Assembly: GCA_003152315.1 (NCBI GenBank) | Contig: PLZV01000039.1 | Coordinates: 152-61,510, forward strand | Length of the DNA: 61,359 nucleotides | Source: Verrucomicrobiota bacterium | Lineage (GTDB): Bacteria; Verrucomicrobiota; Verrucomicrobiia; Palsa-1439 | Direction: 5' to 3' | In this document: positions 33,615-43,735 of the stretch, in pieces | Numbering within the stretch: the first letter of the stretch is position 1 | Layout of the letters: each line of letters begins with the position of its first letter | Made by a program: the position numbers and the translations under genes | Notes under the pieces: generated by a model | Databases searched by the model: none | What the model saw: only the letters and a program-made list of their open reading frames with translations | What the model was told of the DNA's origin: nothing

Positions 33615-33700
33615 AAACGACAATCCCCTGTACTGTGTAAAAACTCGTCCACCCTGATTTAACGCGTTCGTCACAAGCATAAGCAGAAGGATTGCCGTAT

Positions 33701-33866
33701 CTGGATGGGCAGCACTGCCAGTAGAATTGCCAGTAAAGGTGTGGTGAACGTGCAGTAACCGAGTAGAGCCGGATTGTGCTTGAGTAGTCTGTAAGTTGTT
33801 GTTTATAAGGTTTCAGAACCCTAACAAAATCGAGGGTAAGGCGTTCGATTCTCACACCCGCCTCCA
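33701..33866 (+). repeat. 166-bp direct repeat copy 1, containing tRNA 3' core (att core 2)
   Basis: I count 15 differences against 43729-43894 over 166 aligned positions without gaps (about 91% identity). The last 24 bases (33843-33866) are the T-loop, acceptor strand and CCA of a tRNA, GTTCGATTCTCACACCCGCC then TCCA, identical to 23777-23800. Inside is a tandem TGCCAGTA motif (two copies at 33716-33733) that could be integrase arm sites. Confidence 0.78.
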
Positions 33867-33873
33867 ATTTCAT

Positions 33874-33911
33874 CTCGCGTGAGTCCAACGACTTGCGCGA
33901 GTTTTGTTTTT
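33874..33911 (+). terminator. Terminator hairpin behind the tRNA-like core
   Basis: CTCGCGTGAGTC pairs with GACTTGCGCGAG (10 of 12 positions) around CAAC, followed by TTTTGTTTTT. This is the normal position of a tRNA-gene terminator, so the sequence downstream of the core is a genuine former tRNA 3' flank. Confidence 0.65.
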
Positions 33912-34035
33912 GCGGAGCAAAACGGGTAGAGGGGCTGTGATACTCGGGCCGTTTCAGATTTCTCTACGCGAGAGTTGAAATCGCAATGCTGAACTGACGT
34001 GTAAAGACGGACAGCCCCCATGTGCGGGACCGGCG

Positions 34036-34269
34036 CTAGCGGATGGTCAATTGGACACTGCTCTCGATGATTCCCACGCCGATGGCATAGCGGGTGAGAC
34101 CGGAGATCTCGTGGATATTGAGCTTTGCCATGAGATTCTGCCGATGTTTTTCGACCGTTTTAACGCTGATGTTGAGTTCCGCCGCAGTCCCATTGTTGGC
34201 CCTGCCTTGGGCAATCAGTTGGAGCATCTCCATCTCGCGCGAACTCAGTTGGGCAACTTTCTTCCTCAG
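34036..34269 (-). pseudogene. LuxR/NarL-type HTH remnant of a response regulator
   Basis: The minus strand encodes VAQLSSREMEMLQLIAQGRA then NNGTAAELNISVKTVEKHRQ and NLMAKLNIHEISGLTRYAIG. This is the complete four-helix LuxR DNA-binding domain of NarL/FixJ regulators. The receiver domain is missing: upstream the frame is open only to a TAG at 34333-34335, with no good start and no receiver motifs. ATG 34233 lies inside helix 1. It is truncated at its 5' side next to a dyad operator. Confidence 0.78.
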
Positions 34270-34332
34270 GGGACCGCGAAAGTGCTGCTTATGTTTTATG
34301 GGAAAACAATAGGCAGGTGGACCAAGCGGGCG

Positions 34333-34354
34333 CTATGGGGTGTTCACCGTATGG
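34333..34354 (-). promoter_or_regulatory. Dyad operator upstream of the LuxR-type remnant
   Basis: CTATGGGGT and ACCGTATGG flank a 4-bp spacer. Read against 4207-4229 on the opposite strand, the central CTATGGGGTGTT is shared exactly. It lies about 65 bp upstream of the HTH coding segment. Confidence 0.45.
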
Positions 34355-34639
34355 AATAAATGCCAGCGGTTCGCTTAGCCTATGGTAGTGACCAAACCAG
34401 ACCAACCAACGTCCACCCACTCCTCTGACCGACTCCCGGGGTAACTCGAACCGATGAAGCCGGTCAATGACCTGGGTCAAATCGTCTCGGTCGAGCAGAA
34501 CCACGCGCGGCCTGAGCGCGGGCCTGCCGGCATCGATTGCGACTGGGGAGCCGGTCGTCGCTCCACCGGATGAATTGCGGTGTTATTATTATGTTGAGGA
34601 CAGGAATCGTGGTCGGACAACGCGAAAAATAGACAGACG

Positions 34640-37600
34640 GTGTCATTGCGCTACCACAACTGGTGGGCCAGTCAGACGCGTTCACGCCCGCGCGCCAGCG
34701 AGGCGCCATTGCGAGCCGAGTTGTTCAGCGGCGAGCAGTTGCAGCGGCATGCCGTCGCGCTGGCGGGACAGCATCTGATCGACCCGAAACACGGCCCGAA
34801 TCGGTTGCTGCTGCGGTTGGCGGACAACGAACAGGTTCTAATTCAAGCCTACGATCTGGTGACGGTCGCGGAGTCCGAAGGCCGGCGCGTCGCCCCGGCG
34901 GGCGAATGGCTGCTGGATAACTTTTATCTGATCGAGCAGCAAATCCGCCTGACGCGACTGCATTTGCCGCGGACCTACAGCCGCGAGTTGCCGCGTCTCT
35001 TGAATGGCGCATCGGCAGGGTTTCCCCGCGTGTATGATATCGCCCTGGAGTTGATCGCCCATGTGGACGCCCGCGTGGACGCGGAAAACGTCAGTCACTT
35101 CGTCACCGCCTATCAGTCGGTCACTCCGCTGACGCTCGGCGAACTGTGGGCCGTGCCGATCATGCTCCGTTTGGGGCTGATCGAGAACCTGCGGCGCGTG
35201 TCGGCGCACATTGCTCGGCGGCGACGAGATCGGAATCTGGCCAACCTGTGGGCCGGTCGCCTATTGGCGGCGGTAGAGAAAGAGCCGGAAATGGTCCTTC
35301 ATCTGTTGGCGGAGATGGCCCAGTCCGATCCTCCGTTCAGCAACCAGTTCGTGGAGGAATTCTGCGGACGCTTGCAGGGACAGGGCCCAACACTGGCAAC
35401 TGTCCAGAGCTGGGTCCAACACCGGCTCGCCGAACAAGGCCTGACTCGCGAGCAATTGCAGCGGGCCGAGAACCAGAACCAAGCGGCCGATCAGGTCTCT
35501 ATCGGCAACAGCATCGGCAGTCTTCGCTTTCTGAGCGCGATGGACTGGCGGAAATTTGTCGAGACGATGAGCATCGTCGAGAAGACGTTGCGTACGGATC
35601 CAGCCGACGTGTATGCCAACATGGATTTCGTCACGCGCGACCGCTATCGCCACTGCGTGGAAGCCATGTCGCGACAGTCCGGGGTCGCCGAGGAGGCGGT
35701 GGCTCGCGCTGCGATCCAACTCGCGACGGAAGCGGTCCCCCACGACGGCACGTCGGCGCGCACCGCCCATGTGGGGTTCTATCTCAACGACAAAGGTCGA
35801 GGACGGTTGGAGAGCGTCGTCCGCGTCCGCTGGTCACTCCGTCGGTCCTTCACGCGGACGGTCCGTCTGTATCCTATGTTTTGGTATGTCGGCTCCCTAT
35901 TGGTGATCACGGCGGCCACCGCCAGTCTGGTGCTGAAGCCGGTCTCCCCGTTCGGTTGGAATGACTGGCGGGTCTGGCTGTTGATGGTGCTGGGAATCAC
36001 GGGCGCATCGCAGATGGCGGTCGCGCTGGTGAACTTGCTGACGAATCTCATGGTCGGCCCCCGCCTGCTGCCGCGACTTGATTTCTCGGAAGGGATCCCG
36101 GCGGACGACCGCACGATGGTGGTCATCCCCACGCTCTTGACCAGTCCGCGGGCCGTCACTGATTTGCTGGAAGGCCTGGAGATCCGCTACTTGGGGAATC
36201 GCGACCCGAACCTGTTTTTCGCGCTGCTCACCGATTTCCGCGATGCGCCCGAGCCGGTGGAGTCCGACGACGCGGACCTGCTGCGGCTCGTGCGCGACGG
36301 CGTCCAGTCCTTGAATGCGCGGTACAGCCCCGAGGGCGTGACCGTCTTCCATCTGTTCCATCGGTCGCGCGTTTGGAATCCGTACGAGCGCCTCTGGATG
36401 GGCTACGAACGCAAACGCGGCAAGCTGGAGCAATTCAACGCGCTGCTGCGCGGCGGTCCGCGCGATCCGTTCTCCGAGATCATCGGCGATCTGGCACTCC
36501 TCCCCACGATCCAATACGTCCTCACGCTGGACACCGATACCGGCTTGGCTCGCGATGCCGCCCGCAAACTCATCGGCACGATGGCGCATCCGCTGAACCG
36601 GCCGCGGTTTGATCCCCCGACGGGCCGCGTGGTCGAGGGCTACGCCATTTTGCAACCGCGCACGCCCATCAGCCTGCTCTCGGCCAATCGCTCGCGGTTC
36701 GCCCAGCTCAGTGCCGGCGAAGCGGGGATCGATCCCTACACGCGCGAGGTGTCCGACGTGTATCAGGACCTGTTTGCCGAGGGGTCCTATGTCGGCAAAG
36801 GCATCTACGACGTGGACGCGTTCCGGCAGGCCACGGCTGGGCGCTTCCCGGAAAATCTCATCCTGAGTCACGATCTGGTGGAAAGCGGTTATGCCCGCTC
36901 GGGGCTGGTCTCCGATGTGGAATTGCATGAGGACCACCCCGCGAGTTTCGCCGCCGAAATGAGCCGCCGCCATCGCTGGATCCGGGGCGACTGGCAGATT
37001 GCCGGTTGGCTCTTGCCGCGCGTGCTCGGGCCGGCCAACAAGCGTCTGCCAAACACGCTGACCGCGCTCGGCTGGTGGAAAATCTTCGACAATCTGCGCC
37101 GCAGCCTCGTGCCGCCCGCCCTGTTGCTGCTGTTGCTCGGTGGCTGGATGATGGCGCCGGAGCCGACGGGTTTCTGGACGCGGTTCGTGCTCCTGTTGCT
37201 TTTACTGCCCGTGCTGTTGGCGACGCTGGTGGAAGTGGTTCGCAAACCCCGGGAACGGGCGGGGGCGGTTCATCTGGACACCGCTCTGAAATCGCTGGGC
37301 CGGCAGTTGGCGGAGGCCGGTCTAACGCTGTGTACCCTGCCGTATCGCGCGGTCACCAATTTGGATGCGATCCTCGATTCCGGCGGGCGTAGGCTGTTCA
37401 CCCGGCGCGGGCTGCTGCTCTGGCACACGCCGCGTTATGCGAAGCGCAACAATTGCACCACACTGGCCGAATTCCTTCAAGAGATGTGGGTCGCGCCGTT
37501 GTTCGCCGTGGCCGGTATCACGTGGCTCGCGCTGACACATCCCGGTGAACTGGTCGTCAGCGGGCCGGTGTTGCTGATGTGGCTGGTGTCCCCGGTCGTC

Positions 37601-40600
37601 GGCTGGTGGATCAGCCGGCCACTCGTGGCCGACAAGCCAGTATTGTCCGACGCGCAACAAACGTTTCTGCGCGGTTTGTCCCGGCAAACATGGCGCTACT
37701 TCGAAGTGCTGGTCAACGCGGGAGAAAATTGGCTGCCGCCCGATAATTTTCAGGAAGTCCCGACACCCGTGGTCGCCTCACGCACCTCTCCAACCAACAT
37801 CGGTATGGCCTTGCTGGCCAATCTGGCAGCGGGCGACTTCGGCTACCTCTCCGCCGGCCAACTGCTCGACCGCACGGACAAAACCATCACCACGATGGAA
37901 CAACTCGAACGCTACCGGGGTCATCTCTACAACTGGTACGACACGCGCACGCTAAAACCGCTGCGCCTGTTCTACGTGTCGAGTGTCGATAGCGGCAATC
38001 TGGCCGGGGCGTTGTACACCTTGCGTGCCGGACTTCTGGAATTGAAAAGCCAGCCAATCGTTTCGCCACGCGTTTTTACAGGGCTTCGTGATACCTTGGA
38101 AATGTTATCGTCTTCGTCAATCGACCGGCTCCGAGAAAAAGTGCAATCTCCGCCGCCGCCCAATCTCCCGGCAACATTGGCGTTGCTCCAGGAACTCAGC
38201 CGTGATGTCGCCGCGCTGCCCGCCAGCGGCGACGCGGAACAGCAATGGTGGGCGCACGCTCTCGTCCGGCAATGCAACGCCGCGCGGGACGATTTGCAGT
38301 TCCTCATTCCCGATCCCCAGCAGTTCGATCACGTGCCAACATTGCAGGAGTTGGCCGCCGCGCCCGCGGCGGGCGAGCGCGCCGCCGCGCGCATCCGGCA
38401 AATCGACAAACTCGCCCAGCGTTGCACCGAGCAGGCGGCGATGGATTTCACCTTCCTGTACGATCCCGCCTGCGACTTGTTGTCGATCGGTTACAACGTC
38501 AGCGACCGCCGACGCGATCCGTCGTATTACGACCTGCTCGCCTCGGAGGCGCGGCTGGCCAGTTTCATCCTCATCGCCCAGGATCAGTTGCCGCAGGACC
38601 ATTGGTTTGCCTTGGGCCGGCAGTTGACCACCCACGCTGGCGCGATGGCGTTGTTGTCGTGGAGCGGCTCGATGTTCGAGTACCTGATGCCGCTGCTGGT
38701 AATGCCGACCTACGAGCACACGCTGCTCGATCAGACCTACCGGGCGGTCGTGGCCCGCCAGATCGAATACGGCCGCCAGCGCGGCGTGCCGTGGGGCATT
38801 TCCGAGTCGTGCTACAACACCACCGACGCCCACGGCATTTATCAATATGGTGCGTTCGGCGTGCCGGGGTTGGGGTTCAAGCGCGGCCTCGCCGACGATC
38901 TGGTCGTCGCGCCGTACGCGTCGGTGCTGGCGTTGATGGTCGCGCCCCGGGAGGCGTGCGAGAATCTGGAACTGCTTGCGGCAGGTGGCTACCATGGCGC
39001 GTACGGATTTTATGAAGCGATCGATTTCACACCCACGCGCGTGCCCCGCGGCAAGACCAACGTTCCACTCCGCAGTTACATGGCGCATCACCAAGGGATG
39101 AGCCTGCTGGCGCTCACGTACCTGCTGTTGAATCGGCCCATGCAACGACGGTTCCTGTCGGACCCGTCCTTCAAGGCGTCGGAGTTGCTACTATGCGAGC
39201 GCGTTCCCAAGGTCGCTTCTCCGTTACAGCCACATGCGGCCGAGGTCAGCGCCGCGCGCACACCGCCGGCGACAGCGGCCTCCAGCATGCGCGTGTTTCC
39301 AACGCCGCACACTCCGATTCCCGAGGTGCACCTGCTGTCCAACGGCCGCTATCACGTTATGATGACCAACGCGGGCGGGGGGTACAGCCGGTGGAAGGAT
39401 TTGGCGGTCACGCGCTGGCGCGAGGACGCGACATGCGACGGGTGGGGCATGTTCTGCTATCTGTGCGATGCCGCCACGGGCGCGGTCTGGTCGTCGGCCT
39501 ATCAACCGACACGGCGTTCGTCGAAGAACTACGAGGCGATCTTCGTGCAGGGCCGCGCCGAATATCGCCGCCGCGACGAAGACATCGATGCGCACACGGA
39601 GATCGCCGTGTCGCCCGAAGACGACGTCGAAGTCCGCCGCGTCACGCTGACCAATCTCTCGCCCAAGATCCGCACCATCGAGCTGACCAGCTACGCCGAA
39701 GTCGTCCTCGCTCCGCTGAACGCCGACCTCGCGCACCCGGCGTTCAGCAATCTGTTCGTGCAGACCGAGATCCTCCGTAATTCTCAGGCCATACTATGCA
39801 CGCGCCGGCCGCGCGCGCCCGGCGAGGAACCGCCATGGATGTTTCATCTGATGACCATGCAAGGGACACCGGCGGGCGACACGTCCTACGAAACAGACCG
39901 CGCCAAATTTATTGGCCGCAGCCGCTCCGTCGCCAACCCGGCCGCGTTGGACGAGGCCGCTCCGCTTTCCAACACGGATGGCGCGGTGCTCGATCCGATT
40001 GTCGCGATTCGCCGTGGCGTCGTCATCCAACCCGACACCTCCGCCAACTGGCACATCATCTCCGGCATGGCCGAAACGCGCGCGGCAGCCTTGGCGTTGA
40101 TCGATAAGTATCGCGAACCCAGCTTCGCCGCGCGCGCGTTCGACATGGCCTGGTCGCACAGCCAGATGGTGCTGCGGCAGTTGCAGGCAACCGAGGCGGA
40201 GGCGCAAGTGTATGCGCAGTTGGCCAGCTCGGTGATCTACGCCAACCCGCTGCACCGCGCTGGCGCTGGCATCCTTACGCGTAACCGGCTCGGCCAATCC
40301 GGCCTATGGGGGTTCGGGATATCGGGCGACCTGCCGATCCTCCTGATGCGCATCGCAGACGTGCACCGGATCGATCTAGTCAAACAGGTTCTCCAAGCCC
40401 ACGCCTACTGGCGCGAAAAAGGATTGGAAGCTGATCTGGTCATCCTCAACGAAGATTTTTCAGGGTATCGTCAGGTCTTACAGGACCGCATCTTGGGCTT
40501 GATCGCCGCAGGCGCGGAAGCGCATCGCGTGGATAAACCCGGTGGGATTTTTCTGCGGCGCAGCGAACAGTTGTCGGAGGAAGACCGGGTCCTGCTGCAA

Positions 40601-43147
40601 ACGGTCGCGCGAGTGATCCTCACCGACAGCGCTGAGACCCTGGCCGAGCAGGTCGAACGGCGGGCGCCGGTCGAGCGAAAGAGTCCGCGCTTCACCCCGA
40701 CCCGATCGCCGTGGCCGGCCACCGCCCCCGCGCCGGCCCCGCGCGAGCGTCTCTTCTTTAACGGTCTGGGCGGGTTCACGCCCGACGGACGCGAGTACGT
40801 GATCTCGCTTCCCCCGGGTCGGGCCACGCCCGCGCCGTGGGCGAACGTGCTGGCCAACGCGCAAATCGGCACGGTGATCTCGGAAAGCGGCGGGGCGTAC
40901 ACGTGGGTGGACAACGCCCACGAATTCCGACTGACCCCCTGGCACAACGATCCCGTGGGCGACACCAGCGGCGAGGCTTTTTACATCCGTGACGAGGAAA
41001 CCGGGCAGTTCTGGTCGCCGACGCCGCTGCCTACGCGCGGGAACGGCACCTACGTCTGCCGACACGGGTTTGGCTATAGCGTGTTTGAATACACGCAACT
41101 GGGGATCAGCTCGGAACTGTGGACCTACGTCGCGCCGGACGCACCCGTGAAACTGGTGGTGGTGAAAGTGCGCAACCGCTCGGGCCGGGCCCGGCGCCTG
41201 TCGGTAACGGGTTACTGGGAGTTGGTCCTCGGCCAGTGGCGGCACGCGAACCTGATGCACGTGGTCACCGAGATCGACCCGACCACGGGCGCACTGTTCG
41301 CCCGCAACGTGTACAACCGTGAGTTTGCCGGCAAGACCGTCTTCTTCAACGTCAGCGACGCCGCGCGGACCATCACCGGCAGCCGCACGGAGTTTCTTGG
41401 ACGCAACGGCACGCCGGCCAGTCCCACCGCGATGCGCCACACGCAACTTTCCGGCAAGACGGGCGCGAGCCTAGACCCCTGCGCGGCGCTGCAGGTGCCG
41501 TTTGACCTGGCCGACGGCCAGGAGCGCGAACTGGTCTTCGTGCTGGGCGCCGGTAACAATGCCGACGAGGCCCAGCAACTGGTCCGGCGGTTCAACGGCC
41601 CGGCCAGTGCGCGGCTGGCCTTGGAGAGCGTCTGGGAATTCTGGAAACGGACGCTGGGCGTGGTGTACGCCGAGACGCCGGACCCCGCCTTGAACCTGCT
41701 GGTCAACGGCTGGCTGGAGTACCAGACGCTGGCCGGTCGCTATTGGGGACGGAGCGGGTATTACCAATCCGGCGGCGCGTACGGGTTCCGCGACCAACTC
41801 CAGGACACGGCGGCGTTGCTTCACGCCGCGCCATGGACAGCCCGCGAGCATTTATTGCGCTGCGCCAGCCGCCAGTTCCGCGAAGGCGACGTGCAACACT
41901 GGTGGCATCCGCCCACCGGCCGCGGCGTGCGCACGCATTGCTCCGACGATTACCTCTGGCTGCCGTACGCGACCTGCCGGTATGTGAAGACGACCGGCGA
42001 CACCGGTGTGCTCGATGAGCGCGTGCCGTTCCTCGAAGGCCGGCCGGTGAACCCCGACGAGGAATCGTACTACGATCTGCCGCAGCGCTCGGGGGAAGAC
42101 GGCACGCTCTACGAGCACTGCGTGCGGGCGATCAAACACGGACTCCGATTCGGCGCGCACGGGCTGCCGTTGATCGGCTGCGGTGACTGGAACGACGGGA
42201 TGAACCTCATCGGCGAGAGAGGCAAGGGCGAGAGCGTGTGGCTGGCGTTCTTCCTGTGCCACGTGTTGCAGCGCTTCGCGGACCTGGCCCGACGGCGGGG
42301 CGATTCCGAGTTTGCCGACCAATGCACCAACCAGGCGGCGCTATTGCAGCAGAACATCGAACTACATGGGTGGGATGGCGATTGGTACCGGCGCGCGTAC
42401 TTCGACGACGGCACACCGCTCGGCTCGGCCACGAACGAGGAATGCCAGATCGACTCCATCGCCCAGAGTTGGGCGGTGCTGTCGGGCGCCGCGGATCCGG
42501 CGCGGGCGCGGCTGGCCATGGATCAAGTGGATCAACGTCTGGTCCGACGCGACCAGCGGCTGATCCAGCTCTTCGATCCGCCGTTCGACAAATCTGCACT
42601 TGAACCCGGCTACATCAAAGGCTACGCGCCCGGCGTGCGCGAAAATGGCGGACAGTACACACATGGCGCGATCTGGGCCGTCATGGCGTTCGCGGAACTG
42701 GGCGAGACCGAGCGGGCGTGGGAACTGTTCTCGCTGCTCAACCCGATCCGTCACGCGATGGACTTGACGGAGGTCAACCGCTATAAGGTCGAGCCATACG
42801 TCGTCGTCGCCGACATCTACGCCGTCGGGCCGCACACCGGCCGTGGCGGCTGGACCTGGTACACGGGCTCCGCGGGCTGGATGTACCGGCTGATCGTCGA
42901 GACGCTGCTCGGTCTGCGGCTCGAAGCGGACCAACTGTGGGTGAGCCCGCGGCTGCCACGCGCCTGGGAGTCGCTCAAGCTGCACTACCGCTACCGCGAC
43001 ACGTTTTACCACATCACCGTGAAACGGGCCGGAGTGGAAGTTGCCCAGCCGGTCCGCGTGATCGTGGATGGCACGGAACAACCCGATGCCGCCATACGGC
43101 TCGTCGACGACCGCCGTGAGCATGCCGTCGAAATGACCGTCCGCTGA
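34640..43147 (+). CDS. ndvB: Cyclic beta-1,2-glucan synthase (NdvB/ChvB type), 2835 residues
   Basis: Length and layout match NdvB (about 2,830 residues). Residues 1-400 form the N-terminal region (PLRAELFSGEQLQRHAVALA). Membrane helices are near 410-460, 830-870 and 945-990. Between them is the GT84 glycosyltransferase with LTLDTDTGLARD (near 629) and RRHRWIRGDWQ (near 777, QxxRW-like). Residues 1010-1520 are a glycoamylase-like domain (SVDSGNLAGALYTL, ESCYNTTDAHGIYQYGAFG). Two GH94-type beta domains start near 1553 and 2038, and the GH94 catalytic (alpha/alpha)6 domain includes IGCGDWNDGMNLIG (near 2513). The enzyme polymerises UDP-glucose at the inner membrane, trims and cyclises the glucan, and exports it for osmoprotection. 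GTG start without a clear ribosome binding site. It lies between two 166-bp direct repeats, so it appears to be island cargo. Confidence 0.95.
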   Translation: MSLRYHNWWASQTRSRPRASEAPLRAELFSGEQLQRHAVALAGQHLIDPKHGPNRLLLRLADNEQVLIQAYDLVTVAESEGRRVAPAGEWLLDNFYLIEQQIRLTRLHLPRTYSRELPRLLNGASAGFPRVYDIALELIAHVDARVDAENVSHFVTAYQSVTPLTLGELWAVPIMLRLGLIENLRRVSAHIARRRRDRNLANLWAGRLLAAVEKEPEMVLHLLAEMAQSDPPFSNQFVEEFCGRLQGQGPTLATVQSWVQHRLAEQGLTREQLQRAENQNQAADQVSIGNSIGSLRFLSAMDWRKFVETMSIVEKTLRTDPADVYANMDFVTRDRYRHCVEAMSRQSGVAEEAVARAAIQLATEAVPHDGTSARTAHVGFYLNDKGRGRLESVVRVRWSLRRSFTRTVRLYPMFWYVGSLLVITAATASLVLKPVSPFGWNDWRVWLLMVLGITGASQMAVALVNLLTNLMVGPRLLPRLDFSEGIPADDRTMVVIPTLLTSPRAVTDLLEGLEIRYLGNRDPNLFFALLTDFRDAPEPVESDDADLLRLVRDGVQSLNARYSPEGVTVFHLFHRSRVWNPYERLWMGYERKRGKLEQFNALLRGGPRDPFSEIIGDLALLPTIQYVLTLDTDTGLARDAARKLIGTMAHPLNRPRFDPPTGRVVEGYAILQPRTPISLLSANRSRFAQLSAGEAGIDPYTREVSDVYQDLFAEGSYVGKGIYDVDAFRQATAGRFPENLILSHDLVESGYARSGLVSDVELHEDHPASFAAEMSRRHRWIRGDWQIAGWLLPRVLGPANKRLPNTLTALGWWKIFDNLRRSLVPPALLLLLLGGWMMAPEPTGFWTRFVLLLLLLPVLLATLVEVVRKPRERAGAVHLDTALKSLGRQLAEAGLTLCTLPYRAVTNLDAILDSGGRRLFTRRGLLLWHTPRYAKRNNCTTLAEFLQEMWVAPLFAVAGITWLALTHPGELVVSGPVLLMWLVSPVVGWWISRPLVADKPVLSDAQQTFLRGLSRQTWRYFEVLVNAGENWLPPDNFQEVPTPVVASRTSPTNIGMALLANLAAGDFGYLSAGQLLDRTDKTITTMEQLERYRGHLYNWYDTRTLKPLRLFYVSSVDSGNLAGALYTLRAGLLELKSQPIVSPRVFTGLRDTLEMLSSSSIDRLREKVQSPPPPNLPATLALLQELSRDVAALPASGDAEQQWWAHALVRQCNAARDDLQFLIPDPQQFDHVPTLQELAAAPAAGERAAARIRQIDKLAQRCTEQAAMDFTFLYDPACDLLSIGYNVSDRRRDPSYYDLLASEARLASFILIAQDQLPQDHWFALGRQLTTHAGAMALLSWSGSMFEYLMPLLVMPTYEHTLLDQTYRAVVARQIEYGRQRGVPWGISESCYNTTDAHGIYQYGAFGVPGLGFKRGLADDLVVAPYASVLALMVAPREACENLELLAAGGYHGAYGFYEAIDFTPTRVPRGKTNVPLRSYMAHHQGMSLLALTYLLLNRPMQRRFLSDPSFKASELLLCERVPKVASPLQPHAAEVSAARTPPATAASSMRVFPTPHTPIPEVHLLSNGRYHVMMTNAGGGYSRWKDLAVTRWREDATCDGWGMFCYLCDAATGAVWSSAYQPTRRSSKNYEAIFVQGRAEYRRRDEDIDAHTEIAVSPEDDVEVRRVTLTNLSPKIRTIELTSYAEVVLAPLNADLAHPAFSNLFVQTEILRNSQAILCTRRPRAPGEEPPWMFHLMTMQGTPAGDTSYETDRAKFIGRSRSVANPAALDEAAPLSNTDGAVLDPIVAIRRGVVIQPDTSANWHIISGMAETRAAALALIDKYREPSFAARAFDMAWSHSQMVLRQLQATEAEAQVYAQLASSVIYANPLHRAGAGILTRNRLGQSGLWGFGISGDLPILLMRIADVHRIDLVKQVLQAHAYWREKGLEADLVILNEDFSGYRQVLQDRILGLIAAGAEAHRVDKPGGIFLRRSEQLSEEDRVLLQTVARVILTDSAETLAEQVERRAPVERKSPRFTPTRSPWPATAPAPAPRERLFFNGLGGFTPDGREYVISLPPGRATPAPWANVLANAQIGTVISESGGAYTWVDNAHEFRLTPWHNDPVGDTSGEAFYIRDEETGQFWSPTPLPTRGNGTYVCRHGFGYSVFEYTQLGISSELWTYVAPDAPVKLVVVKVRNRSGRARRLSVTGYWELVLGQWRHANLMHVVTEIDPTTGALFARNVYNREFAGKTVFFNVSDAARTITGSRTEFLGRNGTPASPTAMRHTQLSGKTGASLDPCAALQVPFDLADGQERELVFVLGAGNNADEAQQLVRRFNGPASARLALESVWEFWKRTLGVVYAETPDPALNLLVNGWLEYQTLAGRYWGRSGYYQSGGAYGFRDQLQDTAALLHAAPWTAREHLLRCASRQFREGDVQHWWHPPTGRGVRTHCSDDYLWLPYATCRYVKTTGDTGVLDERVPFLEGRPVNPDEESYYDLPQRSGEDGTLYEHCVRAIKHGLRFGAHGLPLIGCGDWNDGMNLIGERGKGESVWLAFFLCHVLQRFADLARRRGDSEFADQCTNQAALLQQNIELHGWDGDWYRRAYFDDGTPLGSATNEECQIDSIAQSWAVLSGAADPARARLAMDQVDQRLVRRDQRLIQLFDPPFDKSALEPGYIKGYAPGVRENGGQYTHGAIWAVMAFAELGETERAWELFSLLNPIRHAMDLTEVNRYKVEPYVVVADIYAVGPHTGRGGWTWYTGSAGWMYRLIVETLLGLRLEADQLWVSPRLPRAWESLKLHYRYRDTFYHITVKRAGVEVAQPVRVIVDGTEQPDAAIRLVDDRREHAVEMTVR

Positions 43148-43670
43148 ACGGGGAGTAGATGGTCACTTGGCTGATTGCATTGCATAGTAACAGCGGCAAA
43201 TAGTTCAGCGGCGGAATCAGGCTATTCGGTGGCACGTTCCGAATCGATATGGATAGACGCACGGTCGCGGAAGGTAAGAAGATCCGTATAAAAAGACGGC
43301 TGGAATGCACTCTAATGCATCATCAAATACAACTTCTTCCGCTAATAGGGCTTTAAGAGGAAATATTCTCCACACCACACGCACACCCTATTCGGCTCAG
43401 CAAGCCTGAACTCACGGTTCACATTATGCGCGTGATGAAAGAGTGGACGCCTCACCCCTAAGCTGGGCTTAGAAGTTTTTGGTGCGGCAATCGCTGACGC
43501 TTTCGCAGAACAAACGCTGCTCCTTCGCAGCTGCAACGCAGTTACAACACTGGTATTTCGATGATACAATGCTGAACTACCGATGAGCCTACGCAGAACC
43601 GATTCGCGTCCCTTCCGAGAGAGAAGCGTCGGGGATGAAGAGACGGAGTTCGGTCGGGCTGACGACGGCG
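43148..43670. other. Intergenic region, nothing recognised
   Basis: No gene, terminator or RNA is supported downstream of the glucan synthase. A minus-strand open frame over 43342-43836 has no motif and crosses the repeat. Confidence 0.4.
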
Positions 43671-43735
43671 AGGAACATCCCCTGCCTTGGAAGCGAATGC
43701 CCACATCACCGGCAGGGTCAACGAAGACCTGGATG
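43671..43735 (+). mobile_element. Relic of a transposase gene start (copy 4 of 4)
   Basis: AGGAACATCCCCTGCCTTGG then AAGCGAATGCCCACATCACC and AACGAAGACCTGGA matches the relic at 8175 (minus) over about 60 bp, here on the plus strand. It has lost the ATG (now CTG) and a codon. It runs directly into the direct repeat at 43729. Confidence 0.5.

Noticed and set aside
35897-43123. Several long minus-strand ORFs (up to 358 codons) opposite the glucan synthase
   Set aside because: GC-rich third positions of the synthase gene leave the antisense frame open; compositions are Arg/His/Gln-rich with no motifs.
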